The position numbers and the translations under genes are program-made. DNA of 36,863 bases from Oscillospiraceae bacterium (GTDB lineage: Bacteria; Bacillota; Clostridia; Oscillospirales; Oscillospiraceae). The stretch lies in assembly GCA_902774015.1 (NCBI GenBank), contig CACYHB010000021.1:1-36863 (forward strand), in the 5' to 3' direction. Shown here piece by piece: positions 7,601-22,600 of the stretch. Each line of letters opens with the position of its first letter. The first letter of the stretch is position 1. The notes under the pieces are model-generated. The model made no database searches. It worked only from the letters and a program-made list of their open reading frames with translations, and had not been told where the DNA came from.

Positions 7601-10600
7601 CCGGCCCTAATACCGCTATGGATCAGAACATTACAGAGCTTCAGAAGAGGCGCGCCGACAACATTATATGGAACTGTGCCAAGGACTACTCTTTTACGCC
7701 GGATTTCAAGGCCTACGACCGAAACGGCAGCGTGGATCTCTACTGGAATATCATCTTCGGTTCCGCCAGACGCCACTGCGAGTATGAAAAGCTGGAAGCG
7801 CTCTTTGCCATGCTGGACAAATACAAAGACGCCGCACTGTACGAGACCGTCTTCTGGAATGCGCTGGAGCCTGTCCTGTTTCGGAGGGAGCTCGGCGTCC
7901 GCCCGATCCTGGAAGCCATGCGTCCCGAACCGCCGGAGACAGAATTGAAGCTGGAAGACAGCATGACGACGGAGGAAATCGTAGACGCCGCCAGACAGTT
8001 CTTCTATGAGCGATACGGGCTGTACGGAGACGGGAAGATCCGACTGGGGTATCGTCTGCCCCGCCTCAGAAGGATGTCGGTAGACAGTTTTCTGCAGAGA
8101 GGGCCGATCATCCGGCACGAGCAGGGGCTTTATCACGGAGATATCCCCGGCTACAGCGGAGGATACACGCTCGGATCGAAACAGACCGAATCGGAGCTGC
8201 GGGCGTTTCTGGAGACCAAGTTCGGCAAGTCGATCTATCCGCCGGAACGGGTCATGCAGCTGGAAAAGCAGCTGTGCAGCGGGAACCATAAATTTACGCA
8301 TCTGTTCTATACCGCCGGCGAGATCGGCGAACTCCGCGGGATCTACAGCACCTTTGAGATGCACCAGCGAAAGCGCCAGGAGGAAGTGATCGCGGGCAAC
8401 CGCGCCTATTACCGGAAGAACCTGCTCCAAAACCGGCTGCTGATCGCAAAGCTCAGCACCGGCATCATGAATTCGGTCCTGCTGCACATGCAGCCGGCAG
8501 AGAGAAAAGCCAACTCCGGCGCGCTGGACCCGGCGCTTGCCTGGAGGGCAGACAGACTGGGCGACGAAAAAGTATTCAAACGCATTGAGAACGAAAACGC
8601 CGGTGACATGAGCGTGGATATCCTGCTGGACGCCTCCCATTCCCAGGTCAACCGGACGGCGAAGATTTCCTCACAGGCTTATATCATCGCGGAGGCGCTG
8701 TCGCGCTGTCACGTCCCATGCAGGGTGATGAGCTTCTGTTCCATGAGCGGCTTTACCATCCTGCGCCTGTTCAACGACTATTCCGCATCCAGCGATAACG
8801 GCAGCATCTTCGATTACTATGCCGAGGGCTGCAGCCGGGACGGCCTTGCCATCCGCGCTGCGGGAAATCTGATGAAGCAGGCTCCGTATGAGCACAAGAT
8901 GCTGATCGTTCTTTCAGATGTCAAGCCGCTGGATGCGGCGGCCAAAATCCGGAAAGACGAGCGGGATATCGGCGTGCCCTATGACGCGATGCGTGCGCTC
9001 GCTGACACGGCGCATGAGGTCAGACGTCTGCGGGCAGACGAAATCTCTGTCATCTGCATTTTCACCGGTGAGGACGAAAATCTGCCTTCTGCAAAAATGG
9101 TGTACGGGCAGGATTTCGTGAGGATACGCGACTTTTCGTGTTTTGCCGATACGGTTGGAAAGCTGATCATAGACCAGATGAAAAGCTATCAGTAAGCGCA
9201 GCCGCTTTCAAGAGACCAGCGCTTCGGACTTGCTCCGGCCCGGGGCGCTGTGGTACACTGTGAAACGCGAGGGAACGCCCCGGGAAACCTGAGCACAGGA
9301 TCGCGGCGGCTACCGCCTGCTTTCCGGATCGCCGGAAGACTTGTACGGACTGAGGCAAAACGGATCGGGAAGCTGTGAAAGCAGCTGAGCTGCGGAGGTG
9401 AGGAAGCTTTGCAATTTCGTCAATACGGTGCGGGTCGGAAAGACACGATCCTGCTGCTGCACGGCGGCGGACTCTCCTGGTGGAACCATCGGGAGGCGGC
9501 GGAACTGCTGCAGGGAGAATACCGTGTGCTTCTCCCGATCCTGGACGGACATGCGGGAAGCGACCGGCCCTTTACGAGCATCGAAGAGAACGCGGCAGAG
9601 ATCATCCGTTTTATCGACGGGCAGCTGGGCGGCTCTGCTCTGCTGATCGGAGGTCTTTCCCTCGGCGGGCAGATCTTGCTGGAGATGCTCTCTCAGCGCA
9701 GAGATATCTGTTCCCATGCTCTGGTCGAGAGTGCCGCGGTGATCCCGTCCAGACTGACAAACGCCCTGATCGCCCCGACCTTCGGCGCAAGCTACGGACT
9801 CATTCAAAACAGAAGCTTTGCCAGAATGCAGTTTCAGTCTCTGCACATCAAACAGACGCTGTTTGAGGAGTATTACCGGGATACCTGCCAAATCAAAAAG
9901 CAGGACATGATCGCCTTCATGAAAGCGAACACGTCCTATGCATTGAAAGACGCTTTCTGCGACACGTCTGCCCAGGTCCACGTTTATATCGGGGAAAAGG
10001 AGACCGGCGAGATCCTGCGCTCCGCGGATGCGATCTGCAGGGCGCGCCCGGCCTGCCGTCTGCACCGCATGCCCGGACTCCGGCACGGGGAGTTTTCGCT
10101 GAATCACGCGGAACAATATGCCGGGGCCGTCCGTCAGATTGTGCGCAGCAAGGCGGTATAAGAAAGAGAAGAAGGACGCCGTGCTTCGCTCCCGCCGTTG
10201 CCGGGCCGTCGCGATACAGACCCGGGAGGGGCATTTGCGGCAAGGCGGTCGACAAAACCTTTCTTTCCGCGAAAGGAAAGAAAAGTTTCCTGAAATACGC
10301 AGATCAGCGTCTCCGGGCGCATGAGAACAAAAGGAACCATTGAGAGAAAGGACAGGAAGAAAGGAATGGATCGACAGCTGGAAAGCAAATGCCTGAGGCT
10401 GGTGGAAAACTATCGTACGCTGGGAGAAGGCAACAAGCTGGAGTTTACGGAAATGCTTCTGGCCTGCGCCGGAATCTATCTTGCGGCAGGCAAAGAGCCG
10501 GATATGGACAGAGTGCGGGAGTGCAAAAAGCTCCTGAAAAGCAAGGCGGGTCTGTTCTCCAATTTCCGCGGTTCGGACGAACTCCTCGTGCGCTGCAAGA

Positions 10601-13600
10601 TGGCGCTTGCCCCTGACCCCGAGCGTTATTTTGAGAGCGTGGAGGAAGCGTATCAGCGGATCAAGAGCTTCTTCAGCGGTGAGCAGACCGTTCTCGCCGC
10701 CATGATCCTGGCAGAGCAGGGCGGCTCCGAAGCCCTGGCGGAGAAAACGAAGCAGATCTACAAAGGAATGAAGGACGCGCACCCGTGGCTGACCTCCGAA
10801 AACGATCTGCCCTTTGCGGCCCTGATGGCAGTATCGGGGAGAGACGCCTCCTCCGTCTGTGCGGAAGCGGAGGAGATCTATGCGATTCTCGGAGATCGGT
10901 TGAAAGCGGAAAAAGACACGAGGCAGATGCTCAGCCATATCCTTGCCATTCGCAGCGGGCGGGCAGAGGACAAGTGTGAAAAGCTCTGCGCGCTGGCAGA
11001 CGGTCTGAAAGCGGCGGGGCGCTCACTCGGCAGGGGGAGCAGGCTTGCCATCCTTGGGATCCTTGCCGATTCCGGCCTTCCCACAGACACACTCGTCGGT
11101 CAGATTTGCGAGGCGGACGACTTCCTGAAACAACACAAGCCCTTCCACGGACTTCTCGGTGTCGGGAGAGACTGCCGCAGAATGTTTGCCGTTCAGATGG
11201 TGCAGGCCTCTCTCTCCGGGGAAGACAGCCTCGGCGCTTCGGCGATGCTGACCGCGTCTGTCGAGCTTGCGATCCTCACGATGATCCTCATGATGATCAT
11301 CGTGAGCAGTACGGCGTCCTCTTCTTCCGCCTCTCACTGAGACGATCCGGCAGAGAACGTCGTCCTCCGGCGCTATGGGAGAGACGCGAAACAAAAGAAA
11401 GGGAGAGGGTAACATGCTTGCCGTTCTGAAAAGCAGATTTATGGAGAACATGCAGCGCCACCAGGAGCTCAGCTGGGAACCGGTGGAGAGCCGCCTGCTG
11501 GGAAATCCGGAGGCCCTGGCGGCTCTGGAGCGCATGGAGGAGAGCGGAGGGGAGCCGGATACCATCGGGTTCCTGCCGGGTAGCGACAGGCTCGTCTTCT
11601 GTGACTGCGCCAAAGAAAGTCCCGCCGGACGCAGAAGCCTGTGCTATGACGAGGAGGCCCTTGCAAAGCGGGCAAAGAACCCGCCCGCCGGAAGCGCCGT
11701 CCGACAGGCGCAGGAGATGGGCGTCGCGCTGATGACGGAGGCGCTCTATTACCGGCTGCAGACGCTGGGGGAGTTCGACCTGAAGACCTCCAGCTGGATC
11801 GCGGCGCCGGCGGAGATCCGGCAGAAGGGCGGGGCGCTTTTCTGCGAGCGCCGCTACGGCAGAGTGTTCACCTTCCACAACGGGGCGGATTCCTATTATT
11901 CCGTCCGAGGTTGGCGGGGCTGGCTGGCTGTGTGACCGGACAGCAGCTTCACAGTGCGAACGATGACAGGAGATCGTGAGACGAGAAAATGAAGAACGAG
12001 AAGAAAGACGATAGCAAAAGCGGCGGCTCCGCCATGGCGCTCGGGATGTGCCTCGGCCTCGCCGTCGGGGCAGCCGTCGGTAGCGCGACGCACGACATCG
12101 GACTGTGGCTGCCGATTGGCCTGTGCGTGGGGATGTCCCTCGGCCTGGCGCTGGGGCAGAACCGGAAAACCGAAAGCGAAGAAAAAGACGACGAGGAATG
12201 AAGGCATATTTCCACCTGCCGGGACTGTTCGAATTCCTGGAGCTATACCGGCTGTTCCTGCCGCTGTATCGGGAACACAGGGAATACTTCTACGACTTTT
12301 GCGAGATCGGCTCCGTATACGGCGCGCCGGCGGGATGCCTCTGGGACGGCGGACGCGCAGGCTTCGGGGAGGACAGACCGGAGGAGGCTGCGGCGCTGAT
12401 GCGGGAGTACGGGATCTCCGCCCGCCTTACGCTCAGCAACTCGCTCCTCCGGGAGGAGCATCTTTCGGATAAAAAGTGCAACGCCCTCTGCGCGCTGTTT
12501 GAAAAGAGCGGAGGCGTGCAAAACGGCGTGATTCTCTCGTCGGATCTGCTGCTGGCCTATCTCCGGGAGCGCTGGCCGGGCTTCTATTTCGTGTCCTCCA
12601 CCACCAAGGTGCTGACGGCGTTTTCACAGCTTGAAGCGGAGCTGGGGCGGGAGGAATTCCGCTTCGTGGTGCCGGATTTCCGGCTGAACAAGGCCTTTGA
12701 CCGGCTCGACGCTCTGCCGGTGCAGCAGAAGAGAAAGCTGGAGTTCCTGTGCAACGAGTGCTGCTGGTTCGCCTGCCCCGACCGGAAGCGCTGCTATGAA
12801 ACCGTCAGCCGCAGGAACCTGGGAGAGGCCTGCGGGGAGCAGGTCTGCGCCTCCCCGGAAGCCCACAGGGGCTACCGCTTTTCCGACGCGATGCGAAACC
12901 CCGCCTTCATCGGGATCGAGGACATCCGGAAAGTATATTTGCCAAAGGGCTTTTCCCACTTCAAAATCGAAGGGCGGAGCCTTGGCAGCGCCATGATCCT
13001 GGAATTTCTGCTGTACTATATGACGAAGCCGGAATACCAGCTCAGGGTGCGGGAAGAGATTTATCTGGACAGCTCACTGGATCTGTTCTGAGCTGTGTTC
13101 CGACAGGAGCGGGGTTCTGTGGCCGGCAGCCGCCGGAAGGAAAGAAAAACGGAGAAGAAAATGATGAGAGAGAAGAATAAGAAGGTGCGGGGCAATCAGG
13201 ATGAGGCGGAAAAAAGCAGAACCCTTTCCCCGGCGGAGGAGCGGCGCCTTCAGGCCTTCGAAGCGCTGTCCGGATCCATGGTCGGACAGGGCTTCCGGCG
13301 GGTGGAGCTGACAGTCAGCATCGTGAAAGCCAACGTCTTTGCAGTGGTGCTGCTGATCCCGCTGCTGCTTGGGGGGATCGGTCTGTTCCTGCTGAAAAAC
13401 CGGGAGATGAGAGGCTTTTCCGGCGGGCTGGGGATGATCCTCTTCACCGTCGCCCTGTTCGCGCTGATCGTCGTCCATGAGCTGATCCACGGTCTCAGCT
13501 GGGCGATTTTCGCGGAGCACCACTGGAAAGACATCGAGTTCGGCTTCATGAAGCAGTATTTGACGCCCTACTGCACCTGCTGCGTTCCGCTGAGCAAGGG

Positions 13601-16600
13601 GCAGTACGTCTTCGGCGCGCTGATGCCGCTGATCGTTCTGGGTATCCTGCCGATGCTCGCGGGGATCCTGACGGGGTCCTTTTCCGTGCTGCTGATGGGA
13701 ATCATCATGGCGGACGCCGCGGCGGGCGATATTTTGATCGTCTGGAAGATCCTGCGCTATCGGAGCGGCGCGGAAAACATCGTCTATATGGATCATCCGA
13801 CGCAGGCAGGCGGCGTGATTTTTGAGAAGTAAAGTTCGGGGATACTGCGCAAAAAGCAGGTGTGACAGAGTGATAACCCTGTCACACCTGCTTTTTCACC
13901 GTGCAGAATCTTATCCCCCGATGAAGTCCCGCCGGACCTGCTTCAGAAAGCGCTCCGCGATGGGGGTAAAGGTCTGATAGCGGTTCCAGATCAGATAGAG
14001 CTTCGTCTCCAGCTTCGGTGAGAGGGGCCGGAAACACAGTCCGCTCTCAGCCGACACGTCCACCAGATGCCGGAAGCTCAACTGATAGCCGAGACCTTCG
14101 CGCACGAACATGGAGGCGTTGTAAGCCAGCCGGAAAGACCCCTCCAGATGCAGCTCTGAAAAGCGCTCCCCGGCCCACTCCCGAATATCTCCCTCCCAGC
14201 CCTGGCCGGAGGTGAACAAGGGAAGGCCAGCCAGGTCCTCGACCGCAACCGCGTCCTTCTGCGCCAGCGGCGCGTCGGCCGGGAAGATGAGACCCCAGGT
14301 GTCGCCCTCGGGAAAGACCAGGGATTCGTATTTTTTCTCATTCGGCGCATCGCAGATGACGGCAAAGTCCAGCAGGCCCTTGTCCAGCTTCTCCGTCACC
14401 TGCTCGGTGTCGCCGCTGGTGATGTGGTAGCGCAGACCGGGGTACTGCTCTTTCAGGACCCGGAGCTCTCTCGCCAGATGCCGGATCTGGAAGGATTCCG
14501 CCAGACCGAAATACAGCTCGCCGCCGGTGATGTCGTCCAGGGAAAGGAATTCCTTCTCGATCTTGTCCGCCATCGTGATCAGATCCTCCGCCCGATCCCG
14601 GAGAAGGACCCCCTCCTCCGTCAGGGCGATGCTGAAGCTGTGACGGATAAAGAGCTTCTTGCCCAGCTCCTCCTCCAGCGCCCGCAGCGCTTTGGACAGC
14701 GTAGGCTGTGTGACGTGGAGCTGCTCGGCGGCCCGCGTCATATTCTCTTCCCGCGCGACGGCGAGAAAGTATCGCAGCGTGCGTATCTCCACAGTTCGAT
14801 CCCTCTTTTCTTCTTTGTTAAGACATTCCAAAATCGAATATCATGATATTCATTATAACCATTTGCGCAGAGAAACGCAAGAATGTAAAATAGAGATACA
14901 GAAAGAAAAGGAGCGGACGGCCTATGGATGAACAGATGGAAGAGCTGACGCTCACGCTCTCGGCTGCCGGCTGCGGGCAGGGAGCCATTGAGAAGGCCGG
15001 AAGGCTCCTGTCGTCTGGGCAAACGGAAGCGCTGCTCCTGCACCTGCGCCTCTGCCGCTGCGATCTTATGGAGCAGCTGCATGAGAGCCAGAAGCGTGTG
15101 GACTGCATGGATTATCTGATCCGGCAGACGAAAAAAGAACTCTCCGCGAAAAGTTGAAAGGACGGTACTGAACATGATCCGGAAGGAAGCACTGAACATG
15201 ACCCGGGAATGGGACAAGACCTTTCCCAAAAGCGATAAGGTGGAAAGCACGAAAGTGAGCTTTGTGAACCGATACGGCGTCACGCTGGCGGCGGATCTGT
15301 ACGTGCCGAAGGCGGCGGAGGGCAAGCTCCCGGCCATCGCGGTCTGCGGCCCCTTCGGGGCGGTGAAGGAGCAGTGCTCCGGCCTGTATGCCCAGACCAT
15401 GGCCGAGCGCGGCTTCCTGACCCTGGCCTTTGACCCCTCCTTCACCGGCGAGAGCGGCGGTTTTCCCCGCTATATGGCCTCTCCGGACATCAATACCGAG
15501 GACTTCATGGCGGCGGTGGATTTCCTCTCGCTGCACGAGCGGGTCGACGCCGGGCGCATCGGCATCATCGGCATCTGCGGCTGGGGCGGCATGGCGCTGA
15601 ATACCGCGGCGCTGGACACCCGGATCAGGGCCACCGTGGCCTCCACCATGTACGACATGACCCGCGTGAATGCGAAGGGCTATTTTGACGCCGAGGACAG
15701 CGAAGAAGCGCGCTATGCCAAGCGTTCTGCCATGTGCGCACAGCGGCTGGCCGATCTGAAAGCCGGCGAATACAAGCTGGGAGGCGGCGTGGCGGATCCT
15801 CTGCCGGAAGACGCGCCCTTCTTTGTCAAGGACTATTATGATTACTATAAGACGCCGCGCGGCTATCACCCCCGCTCCCTCAACTCCAACGGCGGCTGGA
15901 ATGTGATCGGCTGCGAGAGCTTTCTCAACCAGCCCATCCTGCGGTACTCGAGTGAGATCCGCAGCGCGGTGCTGGTGATGCACGGGGACGCGGCCCACTC
16001 CTGCTATTTCGGGCGGGACGCCTATGCCGATATGGTGCGCGGCAGCAAGTATGCCGACAACAAAGAGCTGCTGATCGTTCCCGGCGCGACCCATACGGAC
16101 CTGTACGACGGCGGCGGCAAAAACGCCATCCCCTTTGACAGGCTGGAGAGCTTCTTTACAGAGTATCTGAAATAAAAGGAGTGCCGACATGAGCAAAAAG
16201 ATTTTGATCGTTTCCGCAAGCCCGCGCAAAAACAGCAATTCCGAGGCGCTGGCCCTGGCCTTCGCCGACGGCGCGCGGGAGGCGGGCCATGAGGTGGAAT
16301 TCGTCTCCCTGCGGGGAAAGACCGTGAATTTCTGCCGCGGCTGCTTTGTCTGCCAGGAGAAGCAGCGCTGCGTGATTCGCGATGATGCGGACGAGATTTG
16401 CCGGAAAGCGCTGACGGCCGACGTGCTGGTTTTTGCCACGCCCATCTATTACTACGAGATGTCCGGCCAGCTCAAGACCCTGCTGGACCGGCTCAACCCG
16501 CTCTTTCCCAGCGACTACGCCTTTACCGACGTGTATCTGATGACTTCTGCGGCCGAGGACGAGTGCTGCGTTCCCGAGCGCGCCGTCAGCGGTGTGGAGG

Positions 16601-19600
16601 GCTGGATCGAATGCTTTGAGCGGGCAAGGCTTGCCGGAACCGTTTTCCTGGGCGGCGTGACGGAAGCGGGAGAGGGTCGGAAGCATCCGGAAAAGCTGCA
16701 GGAGGCCTTCGCGCTCGGCAGGGACGTCCGATGAAAAAGAGAAGAGGCAGCGGCCGGACAGCGGCGGCGTTTCTGACAGGGCTTTTCCTGCTGCTTACGC
16801 TCTGCGCCTGCGGCGCGGAGCCTGCACGGGACAGCGAAGCCGCGTCTGCGCCGGCAGCAGCAGAAACGTCTGCGCCGGTGCAAACGGATCCCGAAGAAGC
16901 CGAGAAGGAGGAGGAAACGAGCATGCTTCGACTGATGATCGGAGAAACCGCTGTGGCGGTGGATTGGGAAGCCAACGCGTCCGTGGAGGCGCTTGAAGAG
17001 CTCTGCCGGGACGAGGCGCTGACGATCTCGCTGTCCATGTACGGCGGCTTTGAGCAGGTCGGCTCCATCGGACGGAGTCTGCCGCGCAGCGATGTGCAGA
17101 CCGCAACGGAATCCGGCGACATCGTTCTGTACGCCGGCAATCAGATCGTGCTGTTCTACGGCTCCAACGCCTGGGCCTACACCCGCCTGGGCCGCATCAC
17201 CGACCGGAGCGCCGATGACATGACGGCGCTTTTGGGACAGGGCGATGTGACGATCACGCTCTGGCTGGAAGAAAACAGATGAGCTTTTATGCTCAACACA
17301 CGGAACAAGCAGGGGCCGCCGGCACAGCCGGAGGCCCCTGCTGAGGCAAAATCAGGGAGATTGCTCTTTACGCCGGGGTCGTTTTGGGGTATACTTTTTA
17401 CAATTCTTTCGGCAGAGACGGGGAGCGCGGCAGCCGCGGGGAATCCGAGGCAGAGGGGGCCTGGGCGTTGAACATCACGCAGACTTTCTATGACAATATG
17501 GCCAGCCAGTACGACAAGCTGTTTTTTGACTGGCAGGCCTCGACACGGGAGCAGGCTGAGATCCTGGACAAAATCTTCAGTGAACGCGGCTTTGACCGCG
17601 CTTCCCGTGTGCTGGACTGCGCCTGCGGCATCGGCACCCAGGCGATTGGACTGGCGCGGCTGGGCTACCGGGTGACAGGCTCGGACATCAGCGATGCGGA
17701 ACTTGCCGAGGCGGCAGGACGCGCGGCTGAGAACGGCGTCGAGCTGCGGCTTGCGCACGCGGATTTCTGCGCCCTTTCGGAGACCTTCATGGAATCCTTT
17801 GACATCGTCATCAACATGGATAATGCCCTGCCCCATATGCTCACGGGCGAGGCGCTGGAAAAAGCGGTTCGGAGCATCGTGGGGCAGCTGCGTTCGGGCG
17901 GCCTCTTCGTGGCCAGTATCCGGGACTATGACAGCCTGCTGGAGAGCAGGCCGCCGTATTCGCCGCCCTACATCCACAAGACGGCCGACGGGCAGAGAGT
18001 CTCTTTTCAAACCTGGGATTGGAAAGGGGAAAACTACCGGCTGACCCAGTATATCATCGACGACGAAGGGACGCTCGGTATCGGCAAGTTCAGCTGTGAA
18101 TACAGGGCGACCCGCCGCGAGGAGCTGAGCCGGCTGCTGCTTGCCGCAGGCTGCCGGGAGACGGAGTGGCTGTTCCCGGAGCAGACGGACTTTTATCAGC
18201 CGATCGTCGCGGCCAGAAAGTAAACGCGGCCCTCGGCGCCTGAAGTGTCATTTTTCAAGAAATAAATGAAAAGCAGTCTTTGCCTGCTGCCGACCGCAGT
18301 CATGCCCGCAGGCATCTGCGGCGGATGAACAGTATGGCGGATGCGCGGAGAAACGGATGAGATTTCAACACACCCACAGACCGGGTTTTTTGCTGGGCCT
18401 GATCGATTTTTTCACGGCGGGGCTCTTCTTCCTTGTCTACATGCAGAGAGGCCTGCAGGATGAGCTGGACCGGATCCTGGGCAGAAGGACCCAGCGCTAT
18501 TATGTGGCTTATCTGCTGGGGATCCCGACGCTTTTTATCTATACGCTGGTCTGGATGGCACGGATCGCGGAGGAGCTGCGGGGAAAGGCTGTCGAGCTGG
18601 GGATCGGAGGAAAGCTCACCTCCTTCCGGCATATGTTTGACTGGAATGTGTTCGGACTTCTGCTCTTCGGCCCCGCTGTAGCCACGGAGCGCTTTTTCGA
18701 CACGCTCAACAGGATCGAGCGGGAACTGAACAGAAGGAACGGAGAAGCATGAAAAACTACAAGGTCATCGACAAGGAGAGCTACTATCGCAAAGGCGTGT
18801 TCCGCCACTTTTCGGAAGACTGCCGCTGCTCCTGCTCCATGACGGCCCGGGTCGACGTGACGGAGCTGGTGGAGCGCTCCCGGGAGAGCGGAACGAAATT
18901 TTATCTCAACTTTCTCTACATCCTCTCCAAAGTGCTCAACTCGCGGGAGGATTACCGGATGGGCTATCTCTGGCAGACGGAGGAACTCATCTGCTACGAC
19001 GTGATCCATCCGACGCAGTACGTGTTTCACGAGGACACGGAGACCTGCACGCCCGTCTATACGGAGTACTGCCCGGACTACCGGCGCTTCTACGACAACG
19101 CGCTGCGGGATCTGGAGCGGGCCAAAAAGACGCGGGAATACGACCTGGATGCCGCGAATCACCCCAACTGGTTTGACGCCTCCTACATCTCCTGGCTCTC
19201 CTATGACTCCCTGCATATCGAGCTTCCGGACGGCTACCTGCACTTTGCGCCGATCGTCAATTGGGGCAGGTATCGGGAGGAAAACGGCAGATGGATGATG
19301 CCGGTGACCGTGCGGCTGAACCATGCCGTCGCGGACGGCTATCTGATCGCCAGAGTGTTTCACCTGCTGCGGCAGGAGATCCAGTGCTTTTCGCACAGCG
19401 AGCTTTGAACTGCCGGAACAAAACGATGCATACGATAACGGAAAACAACAGAAAAGAGCTGAGTCCTGCGGACTATGCCGAACGATACTGCGATGCGGCA
19501 ATGCCCTCGGACATCGGCTTTCATCTCCGGGAATCGTCGGCGGCGGACTTTCCGCTCCCCCGGCGGAAGGCGCAGAGCCATAAATACAGCTATGGGCGCG

Positions 19601-22600
19601 CTCTGCTGATCGCAGGGTCCGCGGGCTATGCCGGCGCACCGGCGCTGGCTGCCAACGCCTGTGAGCGCAGCGGCGCGGGTCTCACGCACCTGATGGTGCC
19701 GGAGAGCATCTATTCGATCGCCGCTTCCCGCTGCGACGGCGCGGTGGTGACGCCGCTGTGCGCGGCGCCGGAGGGCGGGATCGCCGAAAACGCCGTTTCA
19801 CAGATCCTGCGTACGCTCAAAAACGTACAGGCCTGCGCCGTCGGCCCCGGCCTCGGCACAGGGACAGGAGCGAGAGCCGTGCTGGAAGCGGTGCTGCGGG
19901 AGAGCGCATGCCCCCTGGTGCTGGACGCGGACGCCCTGAACCTCTGCGCCCGGGAGCCGGAACTGCTCTCCCTCTGCCGCGCCCCTCTGATCCTCACGCC
20001 CCACGAGGGGGAATTCCGGCGTCTGGGCGGTCGGCCGGAGGAAGGGCGGCTCAACGCCGCACTGCGCTTCGTCCGGGAGCACGGCGGCGCCATCCTGATC
20101 CTCAAGGGGCACGGAACGCTGATCTGCCGTGAAGGAGAAGCCTGCGTCAACCCCACAGGCGGCCCGGCCATGGCCAAGGGCGGCTCGGGCGACGTGCTGT
20201 GCGGGATCCTCTGCGCGCTGCTGGCCCAGGGCTTCGAGCCCTGGTTCGCCGCGCGCTGCGCGGTCTGGCTTCACGGCCGCGCCGGAGATCTGGCGGCGGA
20301 GGAGACGGGAGAGTACTGCCTTGCGCCTTCCGATCTGATCCGGTGCCTGCCCGGGGCTTTCCGGGAACTGCCGGGCTGAGGGCGAAGAAAAAGAGCGGGT
20401 TTTCCCGCACTGCAGGCCGACCCCGCTGTTCATGAAAAATCATTCCTGCGGCAGCGCTGCGGGAGAAAAGAGAGGGACTGTCCGTGAATCTGTACATGGC
20501 GCTGTCGCTGTTCTCCCTGATCATCCTGATCTACTGGGTGATCACCGAATTCTTCACCGTGCTCTTCCGCTTCACCGGCCTGCCCGACGAGCGGGCGCGC
20601 TTTCAGGTGATCTCTCTGCTCACGGGCTGCGGCTTCACCACCAAGGAGAGCGAGATGATCCTCTCCAACCGCCGCCGGCGGCGCCTTGCCAGGGTCACGA
20701 TGCTCTTCGGCTACGTCTTCAACATCACCATCGTATCGGCTTTTATCAACGTCTTCCTTTCCCTCAAGATCAGCCAGGTGGAGCATCTCTATCTGGGCGT
20801 CCTGATCCCCATGGGCGCCGTCGCCATCATCTTCGTTTTCATGCGCGTGCCGCGGGTGCGCGCCTGGGGAGACGGGCTGCTGCAGCGCATGGTGGACCGT
20901 TTCTTCGCGGACGGGGAACGCTTCAATACCGTGCTGCTGCTGGATTATCTCGGCACCGAGACCATTGCTCAGATCACGCTCAAGCACATCCCGGAGCAGT
21001 ACCGGGGTCAGACCCTGGCCCAGACCGGCCTGCGCGCGGGGACGGGTATCCTGGTCATGCTGATCGAACGGCCGGGGGAGAAGCCCCAGGCTCCCACGGC
21101 GGACACGGTTTTTCAGGAGGGCGACAAGCTGACGGTTTTCGGAAACTATGAGGTGATCCGCAGCGTCTTCAACGCGCGCGAGCATTTTGGTGATCAGGGA
21201 TGAAAACAGGGCTCATCATGGAAGGCGGCGCCATGCGCGGCATGTTCACCTGCGGTGTGATCGACGTCTTTTTGGAGCAGAAGATCTGTTTTGACGGCGC
21301 CGCGGGCATTTCTGCGGGCGCTTGCTTCGGCTGCAACTTCAAGTCCGGACAGATCGGCAGGGCGCTGCGCTACAACAAGCGTTACAGCCGCGATCCCCGT
21401 TACTGCAGTCTGCGCTCCCTGATATGCACGGGAGACCTCTACGGCGCGGATTTCTGCTACCGGCTATTGCCCGACGTGCTGGATCCCTTTGACCGCGCGG
21501 CTTTCTCGGCAAACCCCATGGCCTTTTTCGTAGGCGCGGCCGACGTGGACAGCGGGGAGATCCTCTACCACCGCTGCAGCGACGGCGGCGAGCGCGACAT
21601 GCTCTGGATGCGCGCCTCGGCCTCCATGCCGCTGGTGTCCCGGATCGTGGAGGCGGACGGGCATCGCCTTCTGGACGGCGGAATCGTCGACCCGGTGCCC
21701 TATCGGATCATGGAAGAGGAGGGCTACGACAGAAATGTTTACGTCCTGACCCAGCCCGAGAGCTATCGCAAGAAGCCGTCCTCCGCCATGCCCCTGGTGC
21801 GCGCCGTCATGCACGCGACCCCGCGCATGGTGGAGGCCATGGCCAGACGGCATGAGGTGTACAATCGGCAGATGGAGGAAATTGCGGCAAAGGAGCGCCG
21901 CGGGGAGATCCTGGTGCTGCGCCCGCCCGAGAGCCTCGGCATCCGGCGGACCGAGCATGACCCGGAGGAGCTGGAGCGGGTCTATCAGATCGGTCGGCGC
22001 TGCGCCATCGCGGCGCTGCCGCGCGTGAGGGCCTTTCTTGAAAAACCTTGAGAGGAGGTTGGAATATGAAAAACAGAAAAATCCTCCTTTTGAGCCTCTG
22101 CGCGCTTGCACTGCTGCTCCTCCTGGCGCTGGTTTGGGCCGATCGGCCGTCCGCGCCGCAGCAGGGCGTCAGCGCCGATAACAACGCCAACTTCTCAAAG
22201 CTGCTGAACGACCTGGTGGCCGCACACCAGACGCCGGAGGCTGTCGGCCAGCGGGAGATCGAGGCGGATCTCGCGGCGATCCGTGCGGTGAACGAATGGG
22301 ATTATGCGCTGGCGGAGAACATCGCCGCCCACTGGCGCCGGGTCTGGCTGGACCCGGACTACCGCCTGTTTGTGCACCACGGCGAGGAGCGGGCGGAGGA
22401 ACTGCTCGGAACGGGCATCCCGGACAGCCCCGGCCACGCCATCGTGGTGCTGGGCTACGAACTGCGGGACGGTGAGATGCAGCCGGAGCTCAAAGGCCGC
22501 TGCGAGGCCGCCGCGGCTGTGGCGCGCACCTTCCCCCGGACGATCCTCGTCTGCTCCGGCGGGGCGACAGGGGAAAACAATCCCCGGGGCAACACCGAGG